From Caballeronia sp. SL2Y3 (GTDB taxonomy: Bacteria > Pseudomonadota > Gammaproteobacteria > Burkholderiales > Burkholderiaceae), in the NCBI RefSeq assembly GCF_022879575.1, contig NZ_CP084263.1, positions 310,001 through 374,000 of the forward strand: 64,000 bases of DNA, given 5' to 3'. This document shows positions 45,354 through 52,688 of the stretch, one piece after another. The notes below the pieces were generated by a model. It worked only from the letters and a program-made list of their open reading frames with translations, searched no databases and was not told the origin of the DNA. Numbering within the stretch: the stretch's first letter is position 1; each line of letters begins with the position of its first letter. Both the position numbers and the translations under genes were made by a program.

Positions 45354-45653
45354 CTACTCGGTTCCCGCTTTGGCTTTTCCGCCACCGGTGCCTTGACTGG
45401 TGCCCGGCGTCACCGGCTGCATGCCGCCTGCCGAGCCTTGCGCGGCCGGTCGTGCGTTGCCTGCTGAAGTGTCGGCGGTGCCGCCGGGCGTGGCGGGCTG
45501 CATGCCGCCTGCTGATCCCTGCCCGCTGACGCGACCGCTCGCCTTGCCCGTATCGACGGAAGACGCTGCATCGCTGGTTCCTGCCGCGTGGACAGACCCG
45601 ATGAGGCCGAGCGCGAGCGCACATAGAGACGCTTTCAACAAGAGCGGTTTCAT
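45354..45653 (-). CDS. Small secreted Gly/Ala/Ser-rich protein with duplicated peptide
   Basis: 99 aa. Signal peptide about 1-23 (GSVHAAG), remainder low-complexity and rich in Gly, Ala, Ser, Thr. The segment GSAGGMQPATPGG is repeated as GSAGGMQPVTPGT 27 residues later. GGGAGAC lies before the ATG. No family recognised. Mature protein would be disordered in the periplasm or outside. A neighbouring role with the PQQ enzyme is not indicated since a promoter-sized gap separates them. Confidence 0.6.
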   Translation of the reverse strand: MKPLLLKASLCALALGLIGSVHAAGTSDAASSVDTGKASGRVSGQGSAGGMQPATPGGTADTSAGNARPAAQGSAGGMQPVTPGTSQGTGGGKAKAGTE

Positions 45654-45903
45654 TGCAGTCTCCCAGAGTGAGTCGGGGCACGCTTCTATTCGCCGATGCG
45701 GTCCATAACGGTCGCAGCGTCGCCGTCGGCCGAGTCAAGTATGCATCATCGGCGGCGGGGCGAGCATGGTGTTTCCCCGACTCGCGGTATGACGCTCGGC
45801 GTGCGCCTGTGTCTGACGAAATGGCATCGCGGCTTGTCGCTCCTGTGATGCGCGAGCGCATCACGTCGTACACTGGTCAAACACCGTACACCGCGAGGAC
45901 ATC

Positions 45904-46014
45904 ATGAGCAAAACACAGGATGCAAAGAAGGCGCAGAAGAAAGCCGCCACCAAGACACCGAAAGAAAAGAAGGAAGCGAAGAAGCTCAAGAAGGAGGCAG
46001 CGAAGCGGCAGTGA
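45904..46014 (+). CDS. 36-aa lysine-rich basic protein
   Basis: A 36-codon frame beginning MSKTQDAKKAQKKA with 14 lysines, no cysteine and almost no hydrophobic residues. GAGGAC precedes the ATG with normal spacing, and a UUCG-loop hairpin lies 40 nt after the stop, giving it a complete gene layout. The composition resembles small histone H1-like or ribosome-associated basic peptides; function unknown. Too short for routine gene calling. Confidence 0.55.
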   Translation: MSKTQDAKKAQKKAATKTPKEKKEAKKLKKEAAKRQ

Positions 46015-46053
46015 GTATGAGCCGCTCCACCGCCGGGCGACGGCAATGCGGAT

Positions 46054-46073
46054 CGGGCGTTTTCGAACGCTCG
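46054..46073 (+). terminator. UUCG-loop hairpin after the lysine-rich small gene
   Basis: CGGGCGTT-TTCG-AACGCTCG forms an 8-bp stem with one G-U pair and a stable UUCG tetraloop, followed by TTCTAT. It is a plausible intrinsic terminator 40 nt beyond the small ORF. Confidence 0.5.
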
Positions 46074-46261
46074 TTCTATAAATGCGCATACCGAAGGCCT
46101 GGCGATTCTCATCACAGACATCGCCCACGCCCATTGATCTCAGGCGTCGAGTGAATAGCTGCAAGCATCAAATTACGTTTGGATGCGCTCGTTCCCGTCA
46201 AATGACTTTCATTGCAATTCAGTCGGGACGCCCCACACCGTTCGCGCTGCCCTGCCGAATA

Positions 46262-46276
46262 CGTCACACTGTGACG
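46262..46276. promoter_or_regulatory. Perfect 15-bp palindrome upstream of the TPP enzyme gene
   Basis: CGTCACA-C-TGTGACG has 7-bp perfect arms and a single central base, typical of a dimeric repressor site. It is 300 nt upstream of the next start, so the promoter would have to be distant. The binding protein is unknown. Confidence 0.35.
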
Positions 46277-46574
46277 AACTTTCAACGTTTTGAAAATGCG
46301 TGCAACGGCATCCTCTGATTACCGCGGCAGTGCGGATCAAGATGAGAACGGCGCCTCTCCTGTCCATTGCGAAAGCCGACGAATCTTCGTTTCCGACGCT
46401 CGTGGGTGCGTCCCTTCGGCAGCCGCAATCGAAACGAAACCGCCCTCCAGACGCCTCGCGCGCCAACGGCACGTTCGTTGCGACGTGCCAGACACCAACG
46501 CTGTCACCGCGTCTTCGCACCAGCGAATCTCGACGTAAGGTGACACCGATCGCATCCTTTTCCCGGAGAATCAA

Positions 46575-48374
46575 ATGACGAGCCCGACGGTGGGTGACTT
46601 CCTTGTCGACCGCCTCTATGCCTGGGGCGTGCGCCGCATTTACGGCTATCCCGGCGACGGCATCAACGGCGTATTCGGCGCGCTGAACCGCGCCAACGGA
46701 AAGATCGAATTCATTCAGGCGCGCCACGAGGAAATGGCCGCCTTCATGGCCTCCGCGCACGCGAAGTTCACGGGCGAACTCGGCGTGTGCATCGCAACTT
46801 CGGGACCGGGCGCCTCGCACCTGCTCACCGGTCTCTACGATGCCCGCCTGGATCACATGCCGGTGCTCGCCATCGCCGGACAACAGGCGCGCGCATCGCT
46901 CGGCGGTCACTATCAGCAGGAGCTCGATCTGTCCGCGATGTTCAAGGACGTCGCGGGCGCCTTCGTGCAACAGGCGAGCGTGCCTTCGCAGGTTCGGCAT
47001 CTTGTCGATCGCGCGATTCGCACCGCGCTCGGTGAACGCAGGGTAACGGCGCTCATCCTGCCGAACGATCTGCAAGACCTCGACTATGAACCGCCCGGCC
47101 GCAAGCACGGCACGGTGCATTCGGGCGTCGGCTATCGCGCGCCGAAAACGGTGCCCTACGCCGACGATCTGCAACGCGCCGCCGACGTCCTCAACGCGGG
47201 CAAGAAAGTCGCGATTCTGGTCGGCGCAGGCGCGCTGCAAGCCACGGACGAAGTGATCGCCGTCGCCGAAAAGCTCGGCGCGGGCGTCGCGAAGGCGCTG
47301 CTCGGCAAGGCCGCGCTGCCTGACGATCTGCCGTTCGTGACCGGCTCAATCGGTCTGCTCGGCACCGAGCCGAGCTACAAGATGATGACCGAATGCGACA
47401 CGCTCTTCATGATCGGCTCGGGCTTTCCATATTCGGAGTTTCTGCCGAAGGAAGGCGCGGCGCGCGGCGTGCAGATCGACCTGAAGGCGGACATGCTTTC
47501 CATCCGCTATCCGATGGAAGTGAACCTCGTCGGCGATAGCGCCGAAACGCTGCGTGCCCTTCTGCCTTTGCTTCAACAGAAGACGGATCGTTCATGGCGC
47601 GAAGGCATCGAAGGCTGGATGGCCGATTGGTGGAAGAAGCTCGAAAAGCGCGCGCTGGAGCCGGCTACGACAGGCGTGAATCCGCAGCGCACGGTGTGGG
47701 AACTGTCGCCGCGCGTGCCCGCCAACGCCATCGTCACAAGTGATTCGGGGTCCTGTGCAAACTGGTACGCGCGCGATCTGAAGGTGAAGCGCGGCATGAT
47801 GTGCTCGCTGTCAGGCGGCCTGGCTTCGATGGGCGCGGCGGTGCCGTATGCGATCGCGGCGAAGTTCGCGCATCCGGAGCGGCCCGTGATCGCGCTCGTC
47901 GGCGATGGCGCCATGCAGATGAGCAACATGGCCGAGCTCATCACCGTCGCTAAGTACTGGAAGCAGTGGTCCGATCCGCGCTGGATCTGCATGGTGCTCA
48001 ACAACGAAGACCTGAATCAGGTCACGTGGGAGCAACGCGTGATGAACGGCGACCCGAAGTTCGAAGCATCGCAGAACATTCCGTCCGTGCCGTATCACCG
48101 CTTCGCGGAGCTGATCGGCTTGCGCGGCTTCTATGTGGATGACGCCGAGCGCATGGCCGCCGTATGGGACGAGGCGTTGGCATCGGACAGGCCTGTCGTG
48201 ATCGAAGTGAAGGCGGACCCGAACATCGCGCCGCTGCCGCCGCACATCACGCTGCAACAGGCGAAGGCATTCGCGACGACGCTCTTCGAAGGCGATCCGA
48301 ACGAACGCAGCATCATCGTCGATACGGCGAAGCAGGTGTTGGGCGCGGTGCTGCCGGGGCATAAGAACGAGTAG
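46575..48374 (+). CDS. Thiamine-pyrophosphate enzyme, PoxB/acetolactate-synthase-like
   Basis: 599 aa. N-terminal Pyr domain with the activating Glu in ARHEEMAAF (near residue 52), a central domain, and a C-terminal PP domain with the TPP/Mg motif GDGAMQMSN... ending in LNNEDLN. The closest named enzymes are pyruvate oxidase/pyruvate dehydrogenase (quinone) PoxB, a membrane-associated enzyme that turns pyruvate into acetate. It is about 30 residues longer than E. coli PoxB. GGAGAATCAA precedes the ATG. Monocistronic; the YdeP-like gene follows 185 nt later. Confidence 0.83.
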   Translation: MTSPTVGDFLVDRLYAWGVRRIYGYPGDGINGVFGALNRANGKIEFIQARHEEMAAFMASAHAKFTGELGVCIATSGPGASHLLTGLYDARLDHMPVLAIAGQQARASLGGHYQQELDLSAMFKDVAGAFVQQASVPSQVRHLVDRAIRTALGERRVTALILPNDLQDLDYEPPGRKHGTVHSGVGYRAPKTVPYADDLQRAADVLNAGKKVAILVGAGALQATDEVIAVAEKLGAGVAKALLGKAALPDDLPFVTGSIGLLGTEPSYKMMTECDTLFMIGSGFPYSEFLPKEGAARGVQIDLKADMLSIRYPMEVNLVGDSAETLRALLPLLQQKTDRSWREGIEGWMADWWKKLEKRALEPATTGVNPQRTVWELSPRVPANAIVTSDSGSCANWYARDLKVKRGMMCSLSGGLASMGAAVPYAIAAKFAHPERPVIALVGDGAMQMSNMAELITVAKYWKQWSDPRWICMVLNNEDLNQVTWEQRVMNGDPKFEASQNIPSVPYHRFAELIGLRGFYVDDAERMAAVWDEALASDRPVVIEVKADPNIAPLPPHITLQQAKAFATTLFEGDPNERSIIVDTAKQVLGAVLPGHKNE

Positions 48375-48559
48375 TCGGGGTCGCGCGATGCATCGCACTA
48401 GAGGCGTTCGAGCACGCGCCTATACCATCACGCTCGAAACAGAGCAGATCTTCCTGAACGATGTAAATGCCGACGAATGCGAACGGCTTGCCCGGACCGC
48501 GATGCGGAACGGCGCTTGCTTATGTCACGACGTGATATTGGTCCCCCGGGAGCGCACAG

Positions 48560-50839
48560 ATGAGCAAAGAAGCCAAGAACCCATCGTATCCTTTCGCTTC
48601 TGGCGGGTGGGGATCAATGAAAGCGGTCGCCACGATTCTCATGCAGGAGAAAGTGCCGATAAAGGACAGCGCCATCCTGCTCAAGCAGAACAAGCCCGAC
48701 GGCTTCATGTGCGTGAGCTGCTCGTGGGCCAAGCCCGCGGACCCGCATACGTTCGAATTCTGCGAAAGCGGCGCGAAGGCCACCGCGTGGGATACGACCG
48801 CCAAGCGAATGACGCCCGAGTTCTTCGAACTGCACACCGTTAAGCAATTGCTCAACTGGCACGATCACGATCTCGAAGAAGCAGGACGTTTGACTGCGCC
48901 CATGCGCTACGACGCAGCGACGGACAAGTACGTGGAAGTCACCTGGCAGCAGGCGTTCGACGAGATCGGCAAGGAGCTGAACGCGCTGGACCCGGAGACC
49001 GTCGTCTTCTACGCGTCAGGGCGCGCCTCGCTCGAAACGGCATACATGTACCAGCTTTTCGCGCGCATGTACGGCTGCAACAATCTTCCGGACAGCTCGA
49101 ACATGTGTCACGAGAGTTCGAGCGTCGGTCTGAAGGAAGCGATCGGGGTCGGCGTCGGGACCATCACGCTCGAAGACTTCGAGAAGACGGATCTCATGTT
49201 CTTCTTCGGCCAGAACGTCGGCACGAATAGCCCGCGCATGCTGCACCAGTTGCAGGATGCGCGCAAACGCGGCGTGCCGATCATCACGTTCAATCCGCTT
49301 CGCGAGCCGGGTCTCGTGTCGTTCGCCAATCCGCAGTCGCCTGTCGACATGCTGACGCCGAAGGAAACGCAGATCAGCACGCAATATCATCAGTTGAAGA
49401 CCGGCGGCGATACGGCTGCCATTCTCGGCATCTGCAAGGCGGTGATCGAAGCCGACGACCGCGCACAGGCCGAAGGCACGGAACGCATGATCGACGTCAC
49501 GTTCATCGAGGAACACACGACCGGCTTCGGAGCGTTCGCGGCCTGCGCGCGTCAGACCGAATGGAGCGAGATCGAACAGATCAGCGGCCTGCCGCGCTCG
49601 GCGCTGCTCGAAGCGGCCAATGAGTACATGAAAGCCAAGGCCGTCATGGCGCACTACGGCATGGGACTCACGCAGCACAGGCTCGGCGTGCAGAACGTGC
49701 GCATGCTCTGCAACCTGCTCTTTCTGCGCGGCAACGTCGGCAAGCCCGGCGCGGGGCCTTCGCCGATACGCGGCCATTCCAACGTGCAGGGGCAGCGCAC
49801 GGTCGGCATCACGGAAAAGCCTGAACTCGCGCCGCTCGATCAGCTCGCGAAGCAGTTTTCCTTCGAGCCGCCGCGAAAGAAAGGCATGAACACCGTCGAA
49901 GCATTCGAGGCGATGGTGAAAGGCAAAGTGAAGGCGGTCTTCAATCTCGGCGGGAACCTCGTGCGTTCGGTGCCGGACAGATTGCAGACGGAGCCGGCGT
50001 GGTCGAGCCTGCGCCTCACGATCAACGTGGCCACGAAGCTCAATCGCAGTCACCTCGTGCATGGCGAGATATCGTACGTGCTGCCGTGTCTGAGCCGCAT
50101 CGAGTTTCATCGCACGCGGCTGGGCGATCAGGCAGTGTCGATGGAAGACAGCACGGGCTGCATGCACGGTTCCAAGGGCGTGACCGAGCCGGCAAGCGAG
50201 AAAGCGCGAGCCGAGCAATTCATCGTCGCGGGCATCGCCAAGGCGACGCTCGGCTCGCGTTCGACAGTCGACTGGGACGCGTGGAGCGACGACTATTCGC
50301 TCGTCCGAAACGAGATCGCGACCACGTATCCCGAGACGTTCCATGACTTCAACGAACGCCTGTGGGAGCCGGGCGGCTTTCATCGGCCGCTGCCCGCTTG
50401 CGAACGCGTGTGGCAAACGAAGTCGGGCAAAGCGGAATTCATGGTGCCCAACTCGCTCGCCGAGGATCCCGACATGCCGGAGAAGACGCCGGAAGCATTG
50501 CGGCTCATGACCTTGCGCAGCGACAGCCAGTTCAACACGACCATCTACAACCTCGACGACCGGTTCCGAGGCGTGAAGGGTTCGCGCATGGTCATACTGA
50601 TGAACGAGGCCGACATCGAGAAGCATCATCTGAAGGAAGGCCAGGAAATAACCTTGCAGACCGTTGCAGACGACGGCATCGACCGCCGGCTTTCCGGGCT
50701 GAAGATCAAGGCGTATTCGATTCCCGAAGGCTGCATCGGCGGTTATTACCCCGAGTGCAATGTGTTGCTGCCGCTATGGCATTACGCCGAGGAAAGCAAG
50801 GTGCCGGGGGCTAAGTCGATTCCGGTGCGTATAGTGTGA
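48560..50839 (+). CDS. FdhF/YdeP family molybdopterin oxidoreductase
   Basis: 759 aa. An N-terminal cysteine cluster (CVSCSWAKP ... FCESGAKA) may hold a [4Fe-4S] centre; the molybdenum ligand is probably the Cys in SSNMCHESSSVG. Mo-bisMGD motifs follow (FFGQNVGTNSPR, FNPLREPG, and C-terminal MTLRSDSQFNTTIYN). This matches the YdeP branch of the formate dehydrogenase H family, which is linked to acid resistance in E. coli but has no defined reaction. GGGAGCGCAC precedes the ATG. Confidence 0.85.
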   Translation: MSKEAKNPSYPFASGGWGSMKAVATILMQEKVPIKDSAILLKQNKPDGFMCVSCSWAKPADPHTFEFCESGAKATAWDTTAKRMTPEFFELHTVKQLLNWHDHDLEEAGRLTAPMRYDAATDKYVEVTWQQAFDEIGKELNALDPETVVFYASGRASLETAYMYQLFARMYGCNNLPDSSNMCHESSSVGLKEAIGVGVGTITLEDFEKTDLMFFFGQNVGTNSPRMLHQLQDARKRGVPIITFNPLREPGLVSFANPQSPVDMLTPKETQISTQYHQLKTGGDTAAILGICKAVIEADDRAQAEGTERMIDVTFIEEHTTGFGAFAACARQTEWSEIEQISGLPRSALLEAANEYMKAKAVMAHYGMGLTQHRLGVQNVRMLCNLLFLRGNVGKPGAGPSPIRGHSNVQGQRTVGITEKPELAPLDQLAKQFSFEPPRKKGMNTVEAFEAMVKGKVKAVFNLGGNLVRSVPDRLQTEPAWSSLRLTINVATKLNRSHLVHGEISYVLPCLSRIEFHRTRLGDQAVSMEDSTGCMHGSKGVTEPASEKARAEQFIVAGIAKATLGSRSTVDWDAWSDDYSLVRNEIATTYPETFHDFNERLWEPGGFHRPLPACERVWQTKSGKAEFMVPNSLAEDPDMPEKTPEALRLMTLRSDSQFNTTIYNLDDRFRGVKGSRMVILMNEADIEKHHLKEGQEITLQTVADDGIDRRLSGLKIKAYSIPEGCIGGYYPECNVLLPLWHYAEESKVPGAKSIPVRIV

Positions 50840-50855
50840 TTTAGGTTTGATTCAG

Positions 50856-50877
50856 GCGTCGCTTATCTGAGCGACGC
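50856..50877. terminator. Terminator-like stem-loop between convergent genes
   Basis: GCGTCGCT-TATCTG-AGCGACGC, a perfect 8-bp stem with a 6-nt loop, lies between the molybdoenzyme stop and the cytochrome c stop, so it can serve both directions. Confidence 0.55.
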
Positions 50878-50884
50878 GCGGGAT

Positions 50885-52219
50885 TCATTGATGGATCTTC
50901 GAGCGAAGGCGCTCCACTTCGCGGTCCGAGACCGGCGCCGCATGATTGCCCCATGTGCCACGAATGAAAGTGACGACCTGCGCCATCTGCGCGGTCGTCA
51001 ATTGACCGTGGAAACCAGGCATCTTCTGTGGCGCAGGCCCTGTCTCCGTCTCCGGGCTCTTGCTGCCCTCGATCACGATGCGCATGACCGATGTCGGGTC
51101 TTCCGCCAGCACGAGCGGGTTGCCGGCGAGCGCGGCGACCTTGCCCGGCTGACCGTGGCCGTCCGCCTGATGACAGCGCGCGCAAAACGACAGATAGATG
51201 CCCGCGCCGGGACGCTCCACTTCGCCGGTCTGAATGCTGCGCGCCGTCTGCACCTTGGCGTGCTCGTTGTTGTCGTAGCTGCCGTACGTACGCTTAGGAG
51301 GCAATGACTTGAGATAAGTGGCGATGGCATGCAGATCGGCATCGGTCATGTACTGCGTGCTGTCACCGATGACCGGCGCCATGGCCCCGAACGCGATTGC
51401 GCCTGCGCCATGACCGGTATGCAGAAAGTCGACAATGTCCTGCTCGGTCCAGCGTCCTAGTCCGCTGCCCGGATCGCCGGTGAGGTTAGGTGCAAGCCAG
51501 TGATCGTTGACGCCGCTCGTGAGATACCAAGGCGACTTCTCACTGTAGCCAAGCTCGTTGTAGGCGGGACCGCGCGGCGTATGACATGCGCCGCAATGCC
51601 CAAGACCTTGCACAAGGTACGCGCCGCGATTCCATTGCGCGCTGCGCTTCGGATCGGGCTGGAATTCATCGCGATTGCCGAATGCGAGGCTCCAGAACAA
51701 CATGCCCCATCGCTGATTGAACGGAAAAGGCAGATGCGTTTCCGGCGCGCGCTTCGCGCTCGGCTTCACGCCATGCATCAGATAGGCATAGAGCGCGGTC
51801 ACGTCGTCATCCGTCATGTTCGCGAGCGACGGATACGGCATGGCTGGATAAAGCCGCTTGCCGTCGCGGCGCTTGCCATAGCGAATCGCGTCCGAGAACT
51901 CCTTCAGCGTATAGCGTCCGATACCGAAGACCGGGTCCGGCGTGATGTTGCTCGAATAGATCGGGCCGAACGGCGAATTCACCGGCATGCCACCGGCAAG
52001 CGGCGTGTGATCGGCCGCGTCGTGACACGCGCTGCAATCGCCTGCTTTGGCGAGGTATTCGCCGCGAGCGATCAATTGCGGCGAACTCGTCATCGGCGAC
52101 TGCGCCGTGACGTTGTCGGGAAGATTGTCGTTCGCGCGGCCACTGCATGCGCCCAGGGTGGCGAGCACGACTGGCATCAGTGCAGCGGCGATGTGGTTTT
52201 TCAAACTCGTCGCGTTCAT
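50885..52219 (-). CDS. Tri-heme cytochrome c, lipoprotein
   Basis: 444 aa. Lipobox LATLGAC at about residue 25, then three class I cytochrome modules with CSACH, CGACH and CARCH; methionine ligands are likely in NSPFGPIYSSNITPD-type loops and KMPGFHG. Size and module order match the cytochrome subunits of membrane alcohol, gluconate and sorbitol dehydrogenases. No dehydrogenase flavoprotein is adjacent; instead it ends a cytochrome oxidase operon, so it probably donates electrons to that oxidase. Confidence 0.88.
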   Translation of the reverse strand: MNATSLKNHIAAALMPVVLATLGACSGRANDNLPDNVTAQSPMTSSPQLIARGEYLAKAGDCSACHDAADHTPLAGGMPVNSPFGPIYSSNITPDPVFGIGRYTLKEFSDAIRYGKRRDGKRLYPAMPYPSLANMTDDDVTALYAYLMHGVKPSAKRAPETHLPFPFNQRWGMLFWSLAFGNRDEFQPDPKRSAQWNRGAYLVQGLGHCGACHTPRGPAYNELGYSEKSPWYLTSGVNDHWLAPNLTGDPGSGLGRWTEQDIVDFLHTGHGAGAIAFGAMAPVIGDSTQYMTDADLHAIATYLKSLPPKRTYGSYDNNEHAKVQTARSIQTGEVERPGAGIYLSFCARCHQADGHGQPGKVAALAGNPLVLAEDPTSVMRIVIEGSKSPETETGPAPQKMPGFHGQLTTAQMAQVVTFIRGTWGNHAAPVSDREVERLRSKIHQ

Positions 52220-52220
52220 T

Positions 52221-52688
52221 TCAATGCCATTGATTGCAGGAGTCGAGGAACACTTCGGCCAGAATGGTGAAGACCAACGCGAGGACGAAGAGACAGCCGA
52301 TCAACGCACTGCACAGCGCAATGAAGCGCTTGCGGGCCAACTCTTCTTGCAACCGCGAAGGCTTATCCGACGAAGCATCGCTCGCTTTGGCCTGCTGCTC
52401 CTTCTTCTGGAGGAAGCGAAAACCGTAGACCGCCAGGCTTGCGCAAACGAGCGACACAATCACGGCCGCGACCGACGTGCCGTACAGCCACGCATGAAAG
52501 TGCCTGAAAACAGGCTGCGCGCGCCGAATCGACTCGGCGTAGCAGGCCTGCGCCGAGATGGTCTCGGAGATCATCACTTGCAGCAGCCACGCGCCCGGCG
52601 ACAGAAAAAAGCCCGCGCACGCGCACAACGCGAGACGTCGCTTCTCTTCTTTCGTCAGATGCTGCTCGGGCAGAGCGGACGTTTGCAT
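52221..52688 (-). CDS. Three-helix membrane protein of the oxidase operon
   Basis: 155 aa with three hydrophobic segments (about residues 20-42, 68-92 and 122-148), a lysine-rich linker and conserved-looking cysteines (LCACAGFF, CYAES, DSCNQ). Its start overlaps the CoxI-III stop by one base (TGATG), so it is part of that operon. I do not recognise a family; it is not a standard subunit IV or assembly factor. An accessory or assembly role in this oxidase is inferred from coupling only. Confidence 0.7.
   Translation of the reverse strand: MQTSALPEQHLTKEEKRRLALCACAGFFLSPGAWLLQVMISETISAQACYAESIRRAQPVFRHFHAWLYGTSVAAVIVSLVCASLAVYGFRFLQKKEQQAKASDASSDKPSRLQEELARKRFIALCSALIGCLFVLALVFTILAEVFLDSCNQWH

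Larger units (their letters stand above)
46015..46574. other. Long intergenic region before the TPP enzyme gene
   Basis: 560 nt. It contains a terminator-like hairpin (46054-46073), a perfect palindrome (46262-46276) and a 7-bp inverted repeat TGTCACC/GGTGACA at 46502-46545 just before the next gene. Several short frames cross it, none with a ribosome site or known family. A long leader or a small RNA could hide here but I cannot show it. Confidence 0.5.

Noticed and set aside
49016..50629. 537-codon minus-strand frame antisense to the YdeP-like gene
   Set aside because: Shadow of a real molybdoenzyme gene; no ribosome site and no domain.
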